DNA of 64,000 nucleotides, taken from NCBI GenBank assembly GCA_029844215.1, contig CM056726.1, positions 73,337,548 through 73,401,547 of the forward strand, read 5' to 3'. The stretch's first letter is position 1; every line of letters starts with the position of its first letter. Source of the DNA: Przewalskia tangutica (Eukaryota; Streptophyta; Magnoliopsida; Solanales; Solanaceae). The position numbers were made by a program, and so were the translations under genes. Under the pieces are notes generated by a model. The model was not told the origin of the DNA. It searched no databases and saw nothing but the letters and a program-made list of their open reading frames with translations. This document shows, piece after piece, positions 11,791 to 21,869 of the stretch.

Positions 11791-12942
11791 TATCCTACTC
11801 ACATATAAGACTTATGTTTCTCAGATAGTTTAAAAGAAGAATTATATTCTTAAATGAATAAGACTATGAACTACGAAACCTTTCTAAAATGAGAAACTCG
11901 AACATTGAAAATTAGGCAAACTTGATCATTGGAAAAGAATGTTGCTACCTGATTTTACAAAGAGAAGTAATTGATTTACTTTAAAAGGATAGTCACTCTA
12001 TTTTATACTACGGGTATTGTGTGACATTGTGAAAGTAACGTATCTTTTAAAGAGTTGATGTATGAAGTACTTTGGGGATAAAAACCCGATTTTGTTAATC
12101 ATATAGTAGAAGGTACCTTGTGTGAACAACTTGATTGCGTTGATAAGTAAACGTGTTGGGATGCTACGTGTGTTAGTATCTTGTGATGTTTGTGTGAAGG
12201 GGTTTCCCTTGATTGTGCTATTTAACTATCAGTCGTTATGATAGTATTGTGGCATTCATCTCGAGATGATTCCGGTTAAGCCGCCTCCGACGCGGGGTAG
12301 ACTCAGCGGTCGATGGACCTATGATTCGAGAATACCTCACGCAGTCCCGGCCTATGCGGAACTACGAGTTCCGTGTTAGTGTCGCCTTTATGGGCATGCG
12401 GTCCTTGTGGCCACGCGGATCGAAGTCGTGACGATGCCGGAGTAGCTACCCTCGATGCGGGAATGCCTACGCGGGCCGATGAGATTGGCCTATCGCGAGT
12501 CGCGGAGTTCGTGGTTAGACGCAGACATTGATCTCGCGGGCAAGTGGCCGCCTTTGATCATGCGACGGTCTAGACAGATCTTATGATACGATTCATGACC
12601 TTGTTGGCACCGTGGGTTTTTAGTAGTCGGCTATGCCTTCGTACTTACCCCGTCAGCTTTATGATGACACAGCGGACCCGTGTTCATGTGTTCCTTGGTG
12701 CTTTTATATCATGATCGCCAGGCGGTGAGGAAGGTATTCCACGGGCATGATTGATGTTGTGGCCCGAGACCCATTGTTATACTTGAGTGATGACTGAGGC
12801 GTGAGTCCACGACTTGACATGATCGCTTTGTTGTAAAGCGTAGTTTGGCTATCATACATGTCTCTGCTTTATATGATCGCTATGATTTCATTTACGATGT
12901 ATTTTCAGTTTCACATACTCTGCACTTATCGACCTCCTTCGG

Positions 12943-13094
12943 CTGCGTTCATGCCGCAGTTGAGGTACACCCGCCGTTGATCCTAGCTCGTGGTCACAGC
13001 TGTTTGGGAAGCTCCGTTTCTCGGAGGCTTATCGTGGTATAGTCCTCGCCGTCGTAAGTGTTTACATTCGGGGTTTGGCGGGCCCTGTCCCGCC
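12943..13094 (+). other. Four-hairpin module near LTR 3' end (A 5' LTR)
   Basis: Stem-loops in order: CTGCG-TTCATGC-CGCAG (12943-12959); a weak GATCCT/AGGATC-type pair about 12978-12996, damaged here; AAGCTCCG...CGGAGGCTT (13009-13030, one-base bulge); GGCGGG-CCCTGT-CCCGCC (13077-13094). The same series stands at this place in every LTR lineage in the window, on both strands. Confidence 0.65.
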
Positions 13095-13348
13095 ATTGTT
13101 GTCATATCATTTCTTAGAGGTGCAGTAATGCCATGTGGCGGGGTTTGTAAAGAAAGGATTAAACTGCTCATTTTGAAAGAGTTGTTATTATTATTTATGC
13201 CAAAGGCAAGTTTTCTAAAGATAATCATGCACGCTTCTTGTTATTTCATGTTGTTGTGTTATGTTCCGCTGATTACTCTGATGTTGTCTCACTAGGGTGC
13301 CCGGGGTAAGGCACCAGTCACGGGCCCGGGTTCGGGTCGTGACAAAAG

Positions 13349-13360
13349 TGGTATCAGAGC
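13349..13360 (+). other. Element A primer-binding site
   Basis: TGGTATCAGAGC, a 12-base match to the 3' end of plant initiator-Met tRNA, 4 bases after the LTR end. Confidence 0.97.
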
Positions 13361-13403
13361 AGTTAATCCTCGGAAAGTGTCTACATACCGTATCCAGTAG
13401 AGT

Positions 13404-13440
13404 CTTGATTATCGGTGTGTTGTGCACCACACCAATAATT
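13404..13440 (+). other. Post-PBS stem-loop with GTGCAC loop (element A)
   Basis: CTTGATTATCGGTGTG, loop TTGTGCAC, then CACACCAATAATT. GTGCAC is at 13422-13427. The GGTGTG/CACACC inner stem is perfect. Confidence 0.65.
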
Positions 13441-13550
13441 AGGAGGCTATAGGATATTTAGGATTGGTTTCTATTCTTCTCACTCTGAGATCGTGCCTTA
13501 GAGCTGTGTTGTAAGTTGGACCCTCTGACGAAATTCTTTCCCCTATCGTT

Positions 13551-14230
13551 ATGCCTCCGCGTAGGCAACCCGCCTGTGAGGGCAAGCGCAATGGCGGAGT
13601 CGCGAGTAGAATTCGGGGTTACGTGGCACAGCCCAATCATTACCTAGGTAATGCTTCATTCGGGATTTCTGCGGCGTCACTAGCCCCAAGAAGTTTAGCA
13701 CGGCGGCGCAGCTCATCGCGGCCATGACATTTGAACCTTTAGTTCCACGGCCGAACGGTGAAATTAGATTGCAAAGGCGACCACATTAGCTATGGATTTG
13801 GCTACCAGAGAGTATACCGATGTATCGCGAGTCTTGATGACTACCTAAGAGAAGGGTGTGCAAGAGTAATCCTTCAGTTAGGCTTGAGCATGGCCTGTGT
13901 ACGGGCTCATGCGCAGCAGGCCGAGAAACATAGAGATCGACGGGTTAACCGAGGACAGCAGAAGAGGGCCAGAGCAGCAAGGTCCTTTGGTAACTTTCGA
14001 GGCGAGTCGCCTCACCAGCAGATTAGATTATGCACCTCCACCAGTGCAGAGTGGTCTTCCACGGATTTCAGGACGTTCGGAGTATGCAGGAGTTGGTCAG
14101 AACTCCAGGGCTTCCGGTTCACAGTATGACAGACGTCATCCCGGGGAATGTCGTCTTTTAGTTGGTACTTGTTGTACCTGCGGCCGTCAGGGCCATGTGT
14201 CGAGAGAGTGACCTAGTAGGAGGACTTTGC
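13551..14230 (+). pseudogene. gag: Degraded gag with zinc knuckle (element A)
   Basis: Gag polyprotein remnant starting at ATGCCTCCGCGT. Soon after the start the frame breaks and the capsid part is shortened compared with G: the WDEFSEAFL motif is not visible. From 13758 to 14211 two overlapping frames carry the rest: a stretch starting SLDDYLREGC, ACVRAHAQQAEKHRDRR, the FRGESPHQQ linker, and the nucleocapsid CCTCGRQGHVSRE. This last is a C-x2-C-x4-H-x4-C knuckle (14170-14211) whose final Cys codon reads TGA. The first knuckle is reduced to RHPGECR. Nucleocapsid binds the RNA genome. The stop at the last Cys could be a sequence error, but the shortened capsid is real relative to G. Confidence 0.85.
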
Positions 14231-14879
14231 CTTCAGTACCGGTGGGTAGTTCGTCACCTTCCTTAAGCTATGCGCCCTACGGGGCAGGTTTGATTAGAAC
14301 GACTAAGGGGAATGAAACAGTAGTTACAGATAGATCTTTAACCCTCTAGAGTTCAGTATGTGTGATAAGATGGGTATATCATAAGTGCTATGTTTTGATA
14401 GCAGAGTGTTAATGTTGTGATTAGAAATCTTGGTTAGCTAACCAAGTAAGATTTGGGGGATAGAAAAGTGTGAACCTTAGAGTTTTATACGTAGAGACCT
14501 TAGAGGTAAGGCCATCTCGATGTAAAGGTGTAGTGTTGTGTTTGATCCTTATTGGAGTGCATAGTGCACGTGAGCTACGTTTGGGATAGGTCCCTAAGTA
14601 GTGTGAAATGAAAGGGGGTAGTTGAGCTAAGAAGACCGCTAGGGTTTTCGTAACGTGTTTAGTGAGATTGTTCCGGATCGGGGAGCTAGTATTTTTGCGC
14701 GTTGCCGGGTCGGGTCATTCCCGCGGGTCAACCCGCGGTAGTTTTGGTGGTGGGGTCTGGTTGGGGTGGTCCCGCCTTGTGTTAGGGTTGTGAGGGTGTT
14801 AGGCCCAAGTTTAGTTGACCAGCGTACGAGTTCATGGACGCGTTCGACCGGCGGTTGGGCCGATGGGGGCAGCCCATCG
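14231..14879 (+). other. Element A linker between gag and integrase
   Basis: No recognised domain. The first 400 bases appear non-coding but are conserved in B-independent copies (D, F, H, G, I) and partly in C. From about 14660 an open frame appears with similar peptide segments in H, G and I (RVNPRPV, VVPP, RVLGPSLV, QRTSSW). This leads directly into the integrase fragment. It may be a worn integrase part or an unrelated captured piece. Confidence 0.5.
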
Positions 14880-15760
14880 TGTTCTTCGGGACCGTTCACT
14901 CGGCAGTATTGTTTTAACGGAAAGGTTGTAAGGCTGCACGGGGTGCCTACCTTCACCTTATGGCAGACAGTGGAGCCCAGGTTACGGCTGTTTTTGTTTC
15001 GGGGAGTTTTACCAAGCATGTGCTAAGAACTCAAAGTGAGTCTCGACCGCATTCGCCCTCGGGCCAGTGGGTGGACTTCAGGGGTAGTTGTGGGGACTGT
15101 TGTCTCCTGTAGAGGGAGCGTTTAAGCTACCATTTCAGTGTTCGGATGTCACCTTATGAAGCCTTGTAAGGGCGGAAGTGTAAGTTGCCGGTCGATTGGT
15201 TCGATGTTGGCGCGTTCGCATAAGTGCAGCTTGTTCCAGCAGATCGTGGATAGTGAAGCTTGGCTAGAAGAGGTTCCGCACTCGTAGATATCGTGCGGAT
15301 AAGCGGCGACGACGCTTAGAGTTCAGGTTGACGGTCGGTCTTCTTGAAGGTACCACCCCGGATTGGGTGTGACGAATTTTGGGAAACAGAGGAACTTAGC
15401 CCGAGTTACTTTGGGCCTTTGAGTCCATGTGAAGAATAGGCCAGGTTGCCTATATGTTAGCTTTTGCCGTCCGACTTAGGAGGCAGTATGTCCGGTCTTT
15501 CGTATTGTTATGATCGGGAAAGTATCGGAGATCCATCCAGAGTGTTCCCAGTTAATGATGACCACGTTAGAGATAGTGACCCCGGGTTTTGGAAACTGAA
15601 GCAGTATCAGAAATGTGGAAAGAGTTCGAGTATACGACATCCTCAGGGATCGCAAGCAGCCCGGTACCATTTGTTGGGTCGTCGGAGCAAGGCTCGCGAC
15701 AAAGTGACAAAGTGGTATCTACGACGAGTAAAGAGAGAAGCGAGCCTGTATGGCGAGCAT
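14880..15760 (+). pseudogene. Partial integrase (element A)
   Basis: Integrase inserts the cDNA into the host genome. Visible in order, across several frames: VVRLHGVPTF (the RLHGVP motif before the second catalytic Asp), a damaged SDSGAQ-like motif near 14960, a worn core, YHFSVRMSPYEAL near 15125-15165, PVDWFDVG near 15190, then the C-terminal end with NDDHVRDSDPGFW near 15555-15600. The zinc-binding N-terminus and first catalytic Asp region are missing, and the catalytic Glu segment is not readable. It cannot work as an integrase. Its retention next to gag in several sister elements suggests one ancestral deletion fused these parts. Confidence 0.8.
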
Positions 15761-15904
15761 AGGTGATGATTAGAGGTGTTTTCCTCGTGGGCTTAGATGT
15801 GGGCATTTGTGCGGTTGTTCCTATGGCCATGTGTGGCAAGGATTGTTCTCATAAGTATAGTAGTGAAGACTATACTGGCGCACGTTTGTTTCAAGGCTTA
15901 GAAG

Positions 15905-15940
15905 GAACATTCGGGACGAATGTTTCTAAGGAGGGGAGAA
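15905..15940 (+). other. Polypurine tract and inverted repeat (element A)
   Basis: GAACATTCG-GGA-CGAATGTTT (15905-15925), followed by AAGGAGGGGAGAA up to the LTR start at 15941. Confidence 0.9.
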
Positions 15941-18900
15941 TGTTATACCCCGTATTTCCGGTATACGTAAGAACGTACGTAGAAAAATTTGAAACTTTTA
16001 AGTTAGGCTTGGCCGAATTAATTGTTGTGCACAACACCCGTTTAGAGTCGTTTTTCGACGAAACGTTTTCACAGCTTTCGTAGGGGAATTTCCGGCTATG
16101 TCATTTTTAATTTTTGCGGATTTTTCCGAGAGACGAAACATTTTGGACCAACGAGAGGGCGACACTTGTCACCCTCAAGTTGGTGGAGTGATGGGCGGTA
16201 GCTTGGCCGAAAGGTGTGCATTAGTTGGTAGGATATTTTTGTGTGTTGATTGATAAGTGGGACCCACACACACTTGTCTAAATCTTGGCCCTACACTTGC
16301 TAGGCACTTGGCTAGATCTTGGCCATTGGTTGGCCTTGGCTTGTGCTATAAATACCCCTCTAAGGTTGATGAACTTCTTCATCCTTTCCAAATATTTCCT
16401 AAGTGTTGAAGTCCCTCCCTCTCCCCTCTTGTTTGACTCTCGTCCAAGAGCCCCCCCTCCCTAGATAGGCCCTAGTGGCCGAGAGCCTCCCCCCCTCTCC
16501 CCTTTGTGGTGTGGCCGTGGGGTACCCCCCCCCCTAGCCTAGTGTTTTCGTATAAATACCCCCCTCTCTTGGTAGAAATACTCTCAAAAGTATTGTTATA
16601 ATGCCCAAATTTCCTTAGCCAATACCTTGTAGTATTCTAAGGTTATACCTATACGAAAAGCCCAGAAATACTATTATACCTTCCTTCAGTCACTAAACGG
16701 AACCCTAAGGAAAATCTCCATAGTTGGTTGGAGTATTATTAAGAAGTTGAGTAGAACTTCTAAGGGTTGTTTGGAGCGGGTTGGAGCACCCGGGGTAGGA
16801 GCGAAACATTGCTAAGGATCGACTTTTAAACACGGATAATTATGGGCTTATCGAGGTAATTATCTTGTCCCTCTATTGTAATTGGAAATTACATGATTGC
16901 TTGAATATATAGTTGAAGTATACTATATAATAGAACTGAACGTAGTTATCGGCAATGTCTTTTGACTTAAGCCTGAATAATACTTACGGCAATGTCTTGC
17001 GACTTAAGCCTGAATTTAAAGAAGAATCTCGAATCGAATCAGAATTACATAGGATCAGACATGAGACTTGTGTAGTAGTACGGTGGAGTAGAATTGTACC
17101 CGTCGTTAGATGTATGAACCCCCGGTTGGCTTGGTAGGCCTCGATAGAGGAGAGATTTACGCTGCCATGGGGGAGGTGTTGCGAATTTTCTGTAGAATGT
17201 TCTACTAAGAGACCTGATGTTAATAAGCGCCTTGTGGCCTTATAGGTGGAAGTACTATGCGTGGCGCGATCTACTTGGCTTAGGGAGTAGCCGGCGGTTT
17301 GAGGTACTTGGAGCGTTTTGCTATTAGTCGATACTCGTCGCGAGGTATGTGAACCTCTTCCTATCTCTTCTAGCATGATATGTGTGAACTATGTAGTACG
17401 GTAGACGTACATGTGCTAAATGTATTCGATTGGTTTAAAACATAAAGTGTTATAACGGCTTTATGGGAAGTTGGTTATAACAGCTTTATGCTGGTAAGAA
17501 AATACATGAGGTTTTTAAAAGGTAACTGATTTGAACTATAACTGGCTTGTTATGTGTTAATAAAGAACTTGAAGTATTTCAAAAGATTTTTGAATCATTT
17601 TGAAAGAAGAAGTAATACTTGGTTTTTGAAAACTTAGGAGTTATACTAGCTTTATGGGAAATTAGGTATAACGGCTTAAGAATGTTTTACTGATTTCGGA
17701 AATCAGAATGTGTATCGACAAACCATCGCAGTTAATAAAAGGAAATGTTTTGACTAATTTAGTATTATTAAAACCAGTAGAAACTTCCATCTGCATAGAA
17801 GCTAAGATGAGACAAAATGATATTTCCTAGATCATGGCTGCTGTAATAAGATTGTTATAAACAAGAATATCCTACTCACATATAAGACTTATGTTTCTCA
17901 GATAGTTTAAAAGAAGAATTGTATTCTTAAATGAATAAGACTATGAACTACGAAACCTTTCTAAAATGAGAAACTCGAACATTGAAAATTAGGCAAACTT
18001 GATCATTGGAAAAGAATGTTGCTACCTGATTTTACAAAGAGAAGTAATTGATTTACTTTAAAAGGATAGTCACTCTATTTTATACTACGGGTATTGTGTG
18101 ACATTGTGAAAGTAACGTATCTTTTAAAGAGTTGATGTATGAAGTACTTTGGGGATAAAAACCCGATTTTGTTAATCATATAGTAGAAGGTACCTTGTGT
18201 GAACAACTTGATTGCGTTGATAAGTAAACGTGTTGGGATGCTACGTGTGTTAGTATCTTGTGATGTTTGTGTGAAGGGGTTTCCCTTGATTGTGCTATTT
18301 AACTATCAGTCGTTATGATAGTATTGTGGCATTCATCTCGAGATGATTCCGGTTAAGCGCCCTCCGACGCGGGTAGACTCAGCGGTCGATGGACCTATGA
18401 TTCGAGAATACCTCACGCAGTCCCGGCCTATGCGAACTACGAGTTCCGTGTTAGTGCGTCGCCTTTATGGGCATGCGTCCTTGTGGCTACGCGGATCGCG
18501 TCGTGACGATGCCGGAGTAGCTACCCTCGATGCGGGAATGCCTCATGCGGCCGATGAGATTGGCCTATGCGAGTCGCGGGAGTTCCGAGGTTAGACGCGT
18601 ACATTGATATCAGCGGGCAAGTGGCCGCTTTGATCATGCGACGGCCTAGACAGATCTTATGATACGATTCATGACCTTGTTGGTACCGTGGTTTTTAGTA
18701 GTCGGCTATGCCTTCGCACTTACCCCGCACAGCTTTATGATGACACAGCGGACCCGTGTTCATGTGTGTTCCTTGGTGCTTTTATATCATGATCACGGCG
18801 AGGAAGGTATTCCACGCATGATTGATGTTGTGGCCCGAGACCCATTGTTATACTTGAGTGATGACTTGAGGCGTGAGTCCACGACTTGACATGATCGCTT

Positions 18901-19427
18901 GTTGTAAACCGTAGTTTGGCTATCATACATGTCTCCCGCTTTATATGATCGCTATGATTTCATTTACTGATGTATTTTCGATTTCACATACTCTGCACCT
19001 GTTATCGACCTTCGGGGCCGTTCATGCCGCAGTCGAGTTGAGGTACACCGCCGTTGATCCTAGCTCGTGGTCACGCCAGCGTTTGGGAAGCTCCGTTTCT
19101 CCGGAGGCTTATCAGTGGTATAGTCCCCTGTCGTCGTAAGTGTTTACATTCAGGGGTTTGGCGGGGCCCTGTCCCGCCATTGTTGTCATATCATTTCTTA
19201 GAGGTCTGTAGTACTGTTGTGGGCAGGGTTTGTAAAGAAAGGATTAAACTGTTCATTTTGAAAGAGTTGTTATTATTATTTATGCCGAAAGGCAAGTTTT
19301 CTAAAGATAATCACAGACGCTTGTTATTTCATGTTGTTGTGTTATGTTCCGCTGATTACTCTGATGTTGTCTCACTAGGGTGCCCGGGGTAAGGCACCAG
19401 TCACGGGCCCGGGTTCGGGTCGTGACA
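15941..19427 (+). mobile_element. Element A, 3' LTR
   Basis: 3487 bp, near-identical in layout to the 5' LTR, ending GTCGTGACA and followed by the target duplication. Many differences from the 5' copy are one- or two-base indels at CTG, CAG or G/C runs, for example CCACTGCAGCG in the 5' LTR against CCATCGCAG here. Hairpin module at about 19015-19182. Confidence 0.96.
16155..16558 (+). promoter_or_regulatory. LTR promoter with twin TATA boxes (A 3' LTR)
   Basis: E-box palindrome 16155-16176, TATAAATA at 16347-16354 and 16551-16558, as in the 5' LTR. In this position it could drive outward transcription into B. Confidence 0.65.
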
Positions 19428-19432
19428 TTCCG
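19428..19432 (+). other. Target-site duplication TTCCG, right (element A)
   Basis: Matches 9862-9866. Confidence 0.95.
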
Positions 19433-20537
19433 TCGTTGAGGAGATAAAGAGGCGACAGTATGAGGATCCAGTTATGATACGGTATCGAGATACGGCTCTC
19501 CGAGAAGAGAAGAGCCTGTTTGAGTAACACCGGATGGGGTGCTGTGATATGAGGATAGATTGTGTGTACCCGGTGTTGCAGGACTTGCCAAAAGGTTTTA
19601 GGGGAGGCACGCAGTGCTTATTGCTCTAATTGTTCGGGGTCGACTAAGTTGTGTCATGACCTCAGATGTTTGTATGGGTAAGATGGTCTGAAGAGGGACG
19701 TAGCAGAGCGGTTGCTTAAACGTCCGAATTGGTAGCAGGTCAAGGTTGGACACCAGGAGCCCAGTGGGCTATTACAGGCGATTTAGATCCCGACTTAGAT
19801 AAGGGAGGTAATTAAAATGGATCTTGTTACAGGGTGGCATCGTACTCAGAGGAAGTGCGACTCCCTGGGGGGTCATGGTAAATATGCTGACGAAACCAAC
19901 TGTGTCCTTCCGGTTAGGACCACTTGATCGGCTGAGGTTTATGCCAGCTTTTATAGCAGGGAGATTGTGAGACTGCACGGGGTTCCTACGTTATGATGTC
20001 AGACAGATGAGCTCGATTACAGATAACTTCTGGAGGTTGTTCAGAAGGGTTTTAGGGACACAGGTGAGTCCCAATGTTGCATTTCACCCTCAGACCAACG
20101 GACATGCAGAGCGTACTATCCAGGCACTTGAGGATAGGTGGCGGGCCTGTGTTCTTGATTCCAGAGATAGCCGGGAAGGTTATTTGCCTCTTGTTGAGTT
20201 ACGTACGATAACAGATACCCTTCCAGTATTCAGATGGCCCTGTATGAGGCTTGGTATGTAAGAAAGTGTAGATCGCCGGTTGGGTGGTTCGACGTAGGCA
20301 AGGTTCAGTTATTTGGTGCAGACTTGATTCAGCGGGCTGTGGATAAGGCGAAGCTTATCCAGGAAAGATTATTAGTAAGCTCAGAATCAGCAGAAGCTTT
20401 AGGCAGATAACCAACGTTGACATGGGGTTCAGGTTGACATTTTGGTATGAGTATTGTTATGTGGCCACGTGTGGCATTATTGGTATGTAGGGGTTGTAAG
20501 GAGACTATGCCGCTACCTTTAAGTTTGACTCCCAAAA
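19428..20537 (+). pseudogene. pol: Element B integrase, second part
   Basis: Continuation of B's pol after insertion A. It opens with EEIKRRQYEDPVMIRYRDTA, the conserved segment before the integrase zinc finger. The zinc-finger region to about 19720 is worn. From about 19740 the start of the core reads WHRTQRKCDSL near 19835. Then an open frame 20007-20261 gives AFHPQTNGHAERTIQALED, with the catalytic Glu of the DDE triad in AERTIQ. Near 20275-20400 the C-terminal part reads WFDVGKVQL and LIQERLLVSSE. After SAEAL the sequence jumps to the element tail without the GPY/F region. The same jump is in C, so this deletion predates both copies. No chromodomain is visible. Confidence 0.85.
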
Positions 20538-20574
20538 GAACATTCGGGGATGAATGTTTCTAAGGGGGGAAGAA
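20538..20574 (+). other. Polypurine tract and inverted repeat (element B)
   Basis: GAACATTCG...TGAATGTTT (20538-20559), then AAGGGGGGAAGAA directly before the LTR. Confidence 0.85.
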
Positions 20575-20708
20575 TGTTACACCCCGGAATTCCAGGATAT
20601 GTTTATAAGAACGTACGTAAGAACTCAAAAATGTTAAGATTTGAGACGAGTAAAAATTTATCGGAATTTTGGAATTTGTCGGAAAATGAAATATTGCGAT
20701 GAATGGGA

Positions 20709-20919
20709 GGGCGACACGTGTCACCACCCCTTAGTGGCCTTGGACGAAATAGGACATGGATAGAATGGTCATTTGACCAATGTTAAGATGAAAGTCTTGC
20801 TAGGCTAAGAGCTTGACAACATTGACCAAGTCAATGAGCCCACATAGCTTGATATTTAAATAAAATGCATCCAAGCCACCCATTTGTTTTAATCTTGACC
20901 CTTCCTAGTATTATTTAAG
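20709..20919 (+). promoter_or_regulatory. G-box and TATA-like promoter region (B 3' LTR)
   Basis: GGGCGACACGTGTCACC holds the G-box CACGTG at 20715-20720. TATA-like AT-rich motifs follow (TATTTAAATA near 20853, TATTTAAG near 20912). The G-box is clear; the TATA choice is uncertain. Confidence 0.5.
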
Positions 20920-21395
20920 TATACTAGTAGCAAGACTTTGTCATTCTACACTTAGAGAAAAAAATTGAAATCTTGTTCTTGCTCTCTTTAGTAGCTCACG
21001 ACAATGGTGCATTTTTCAAGAGGAAAATTTCCAATTGTTGTCCAATAAGCTCCACACTTTAAACCAAGGTTCCTAAGGTTATTGTAAGGGTATCTCAATA
21101 GAAAGATCCCGGAAAAGTGGCGTTTTCGTATTAGTCGCAAGGCGAAAACCTAAGGAGTTCTTCAACTTTGAAGTTGGAACTTGAAGTGGAGTTCTTCATA
21201 AGCTTCTAAGGGTTGCTTGGAGTGGATTGGAACATCGAAAAGAGGAGCGAAAGTTGCTAAGGATCGACTTGTAATCTTGGATCATATTTGGGTTAAATTC
21301 CTTGATTTTTATAATGACATGTTAGTGCCTTAAGTAAACTAAAATGAGAGTGTACATGTATAAGACTAATAAGAAGTTAGGGGATTTCTTAACTT

Positions 21396-21515
21396 GCTTA
21401 TGTTATGTATGATAATCCGGTAGTGGTTATGTTAGGATATGGTAAGCCGGTAGCGCTTATGTTATGTATGATAAGCCGGTAGTGCTTATGTTATGTATGA
21501 TAGCCGGTTTGTGCT
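21396..21515 (+). repeat. 29-bp minisatellite in B 3' LTR
   Basis: Three to four units of GATAAGCCGGTAGTGCTTAT followed by GTTATGTAT. Also found in J (26922-27008) and both C LTRs. Confidence 0.85.
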
Positions 21516-21595
21516 AGTGATATATTATTCATTACGGGGTCATTCCCCGGGTTTGTGGCATTTGCATATTCCGTGGATTTTCTACCCATGATGTG

Positions 21596-21775
21596 AGGAA
21601 TACCTCATGCGGGTCCGAAAGGGCTTATGCAGGTGAAATAGTCCCATGCGGGGCGGACCAGTCCTATGCGAGGAATATCTCATGCGGGTCTACACGACCT
21701 ATGCGGGCGGATACAGTCTATGCGAGGAATACCTCATGCGGGTCCATACGACCCTTGAGGATGAAATAGTCCCAG
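21596..21775 (+). repeat. ATGCGG-rich imperfect repeats in B 3' LTR
   Basis: Repeated ATGCGAGGAATACCTCATGC and GGGTGAAATAGTCC blocks in alternating order. The motif GAATACCTCATGCGGGTC recurs in E, H and I, where it reads on the opposite strand. Confidence 0.75.
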
Positions 21776-21864
21776 GAGTATGATTGTCTAATGATACAGC
21801 GGGCGGGTGGCCCTGCTTTGATCATGAGCCTCCTATTTTTATGCAGTAAAGTATACTCTTATTT

Positions 21865-21869
21865 ACTCT
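21865..21869 (+). other. Target-site duplication ACTCT, left (E)
   Basis: Exact match to 24344-24348. Confidence 0.93.

Larger units (their letters stand above)
9867..13344 (+). mobile_element. Element A, 5' LTR
   Basis: 3478 bp, starting TGTTATACCCCGTATTTCC and ending GGGTCGTGACA, followed by AAAG and the PBS. Order of parts: E-box palindrome (10085-10106), TATA boxes (10277, 10469), palindrome CATAAAG...CTTTATG (11362-11386), long-range paired block (11647-11790), ATGCGG-rich variable block (about 12240-12560), hairpin module (12943-13094). Confidence 0.96.
9867..19427 (+). mobile_element. Element A, complete non-autonomous gypsy element
   Basis: A complete insertion of 9561 bp: 5' LTR 9867-13344, internal 13345-15940, 3' LTR 15941-19427. 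It is flanked by the 5-bp target duplication TTCCG (9862-9866 and 19428-19432). It carries gag remnants and a partial integrase but no protease, RT or RNase H, so it needed enzymes from another element. It sits inside B's integrase: pol reads from the left flank into the right flank. LTRs make up nearly three quarters of its length, as in large retrotransposon derivatives. Confidence 0.97.

Noticed and set aside
14766..15026. An independent host gene in element A
   Set aside because: The frame includes RLHGVP and is matched in H, G and I at the same element position. It is integrase-related.
20007..20574. Chromodomain at the end of B's integrase
   Set aside because: The frame stops matching after SAEAL and no chromodomain aromatic cage or fold motif is readable before the polypurine tract.
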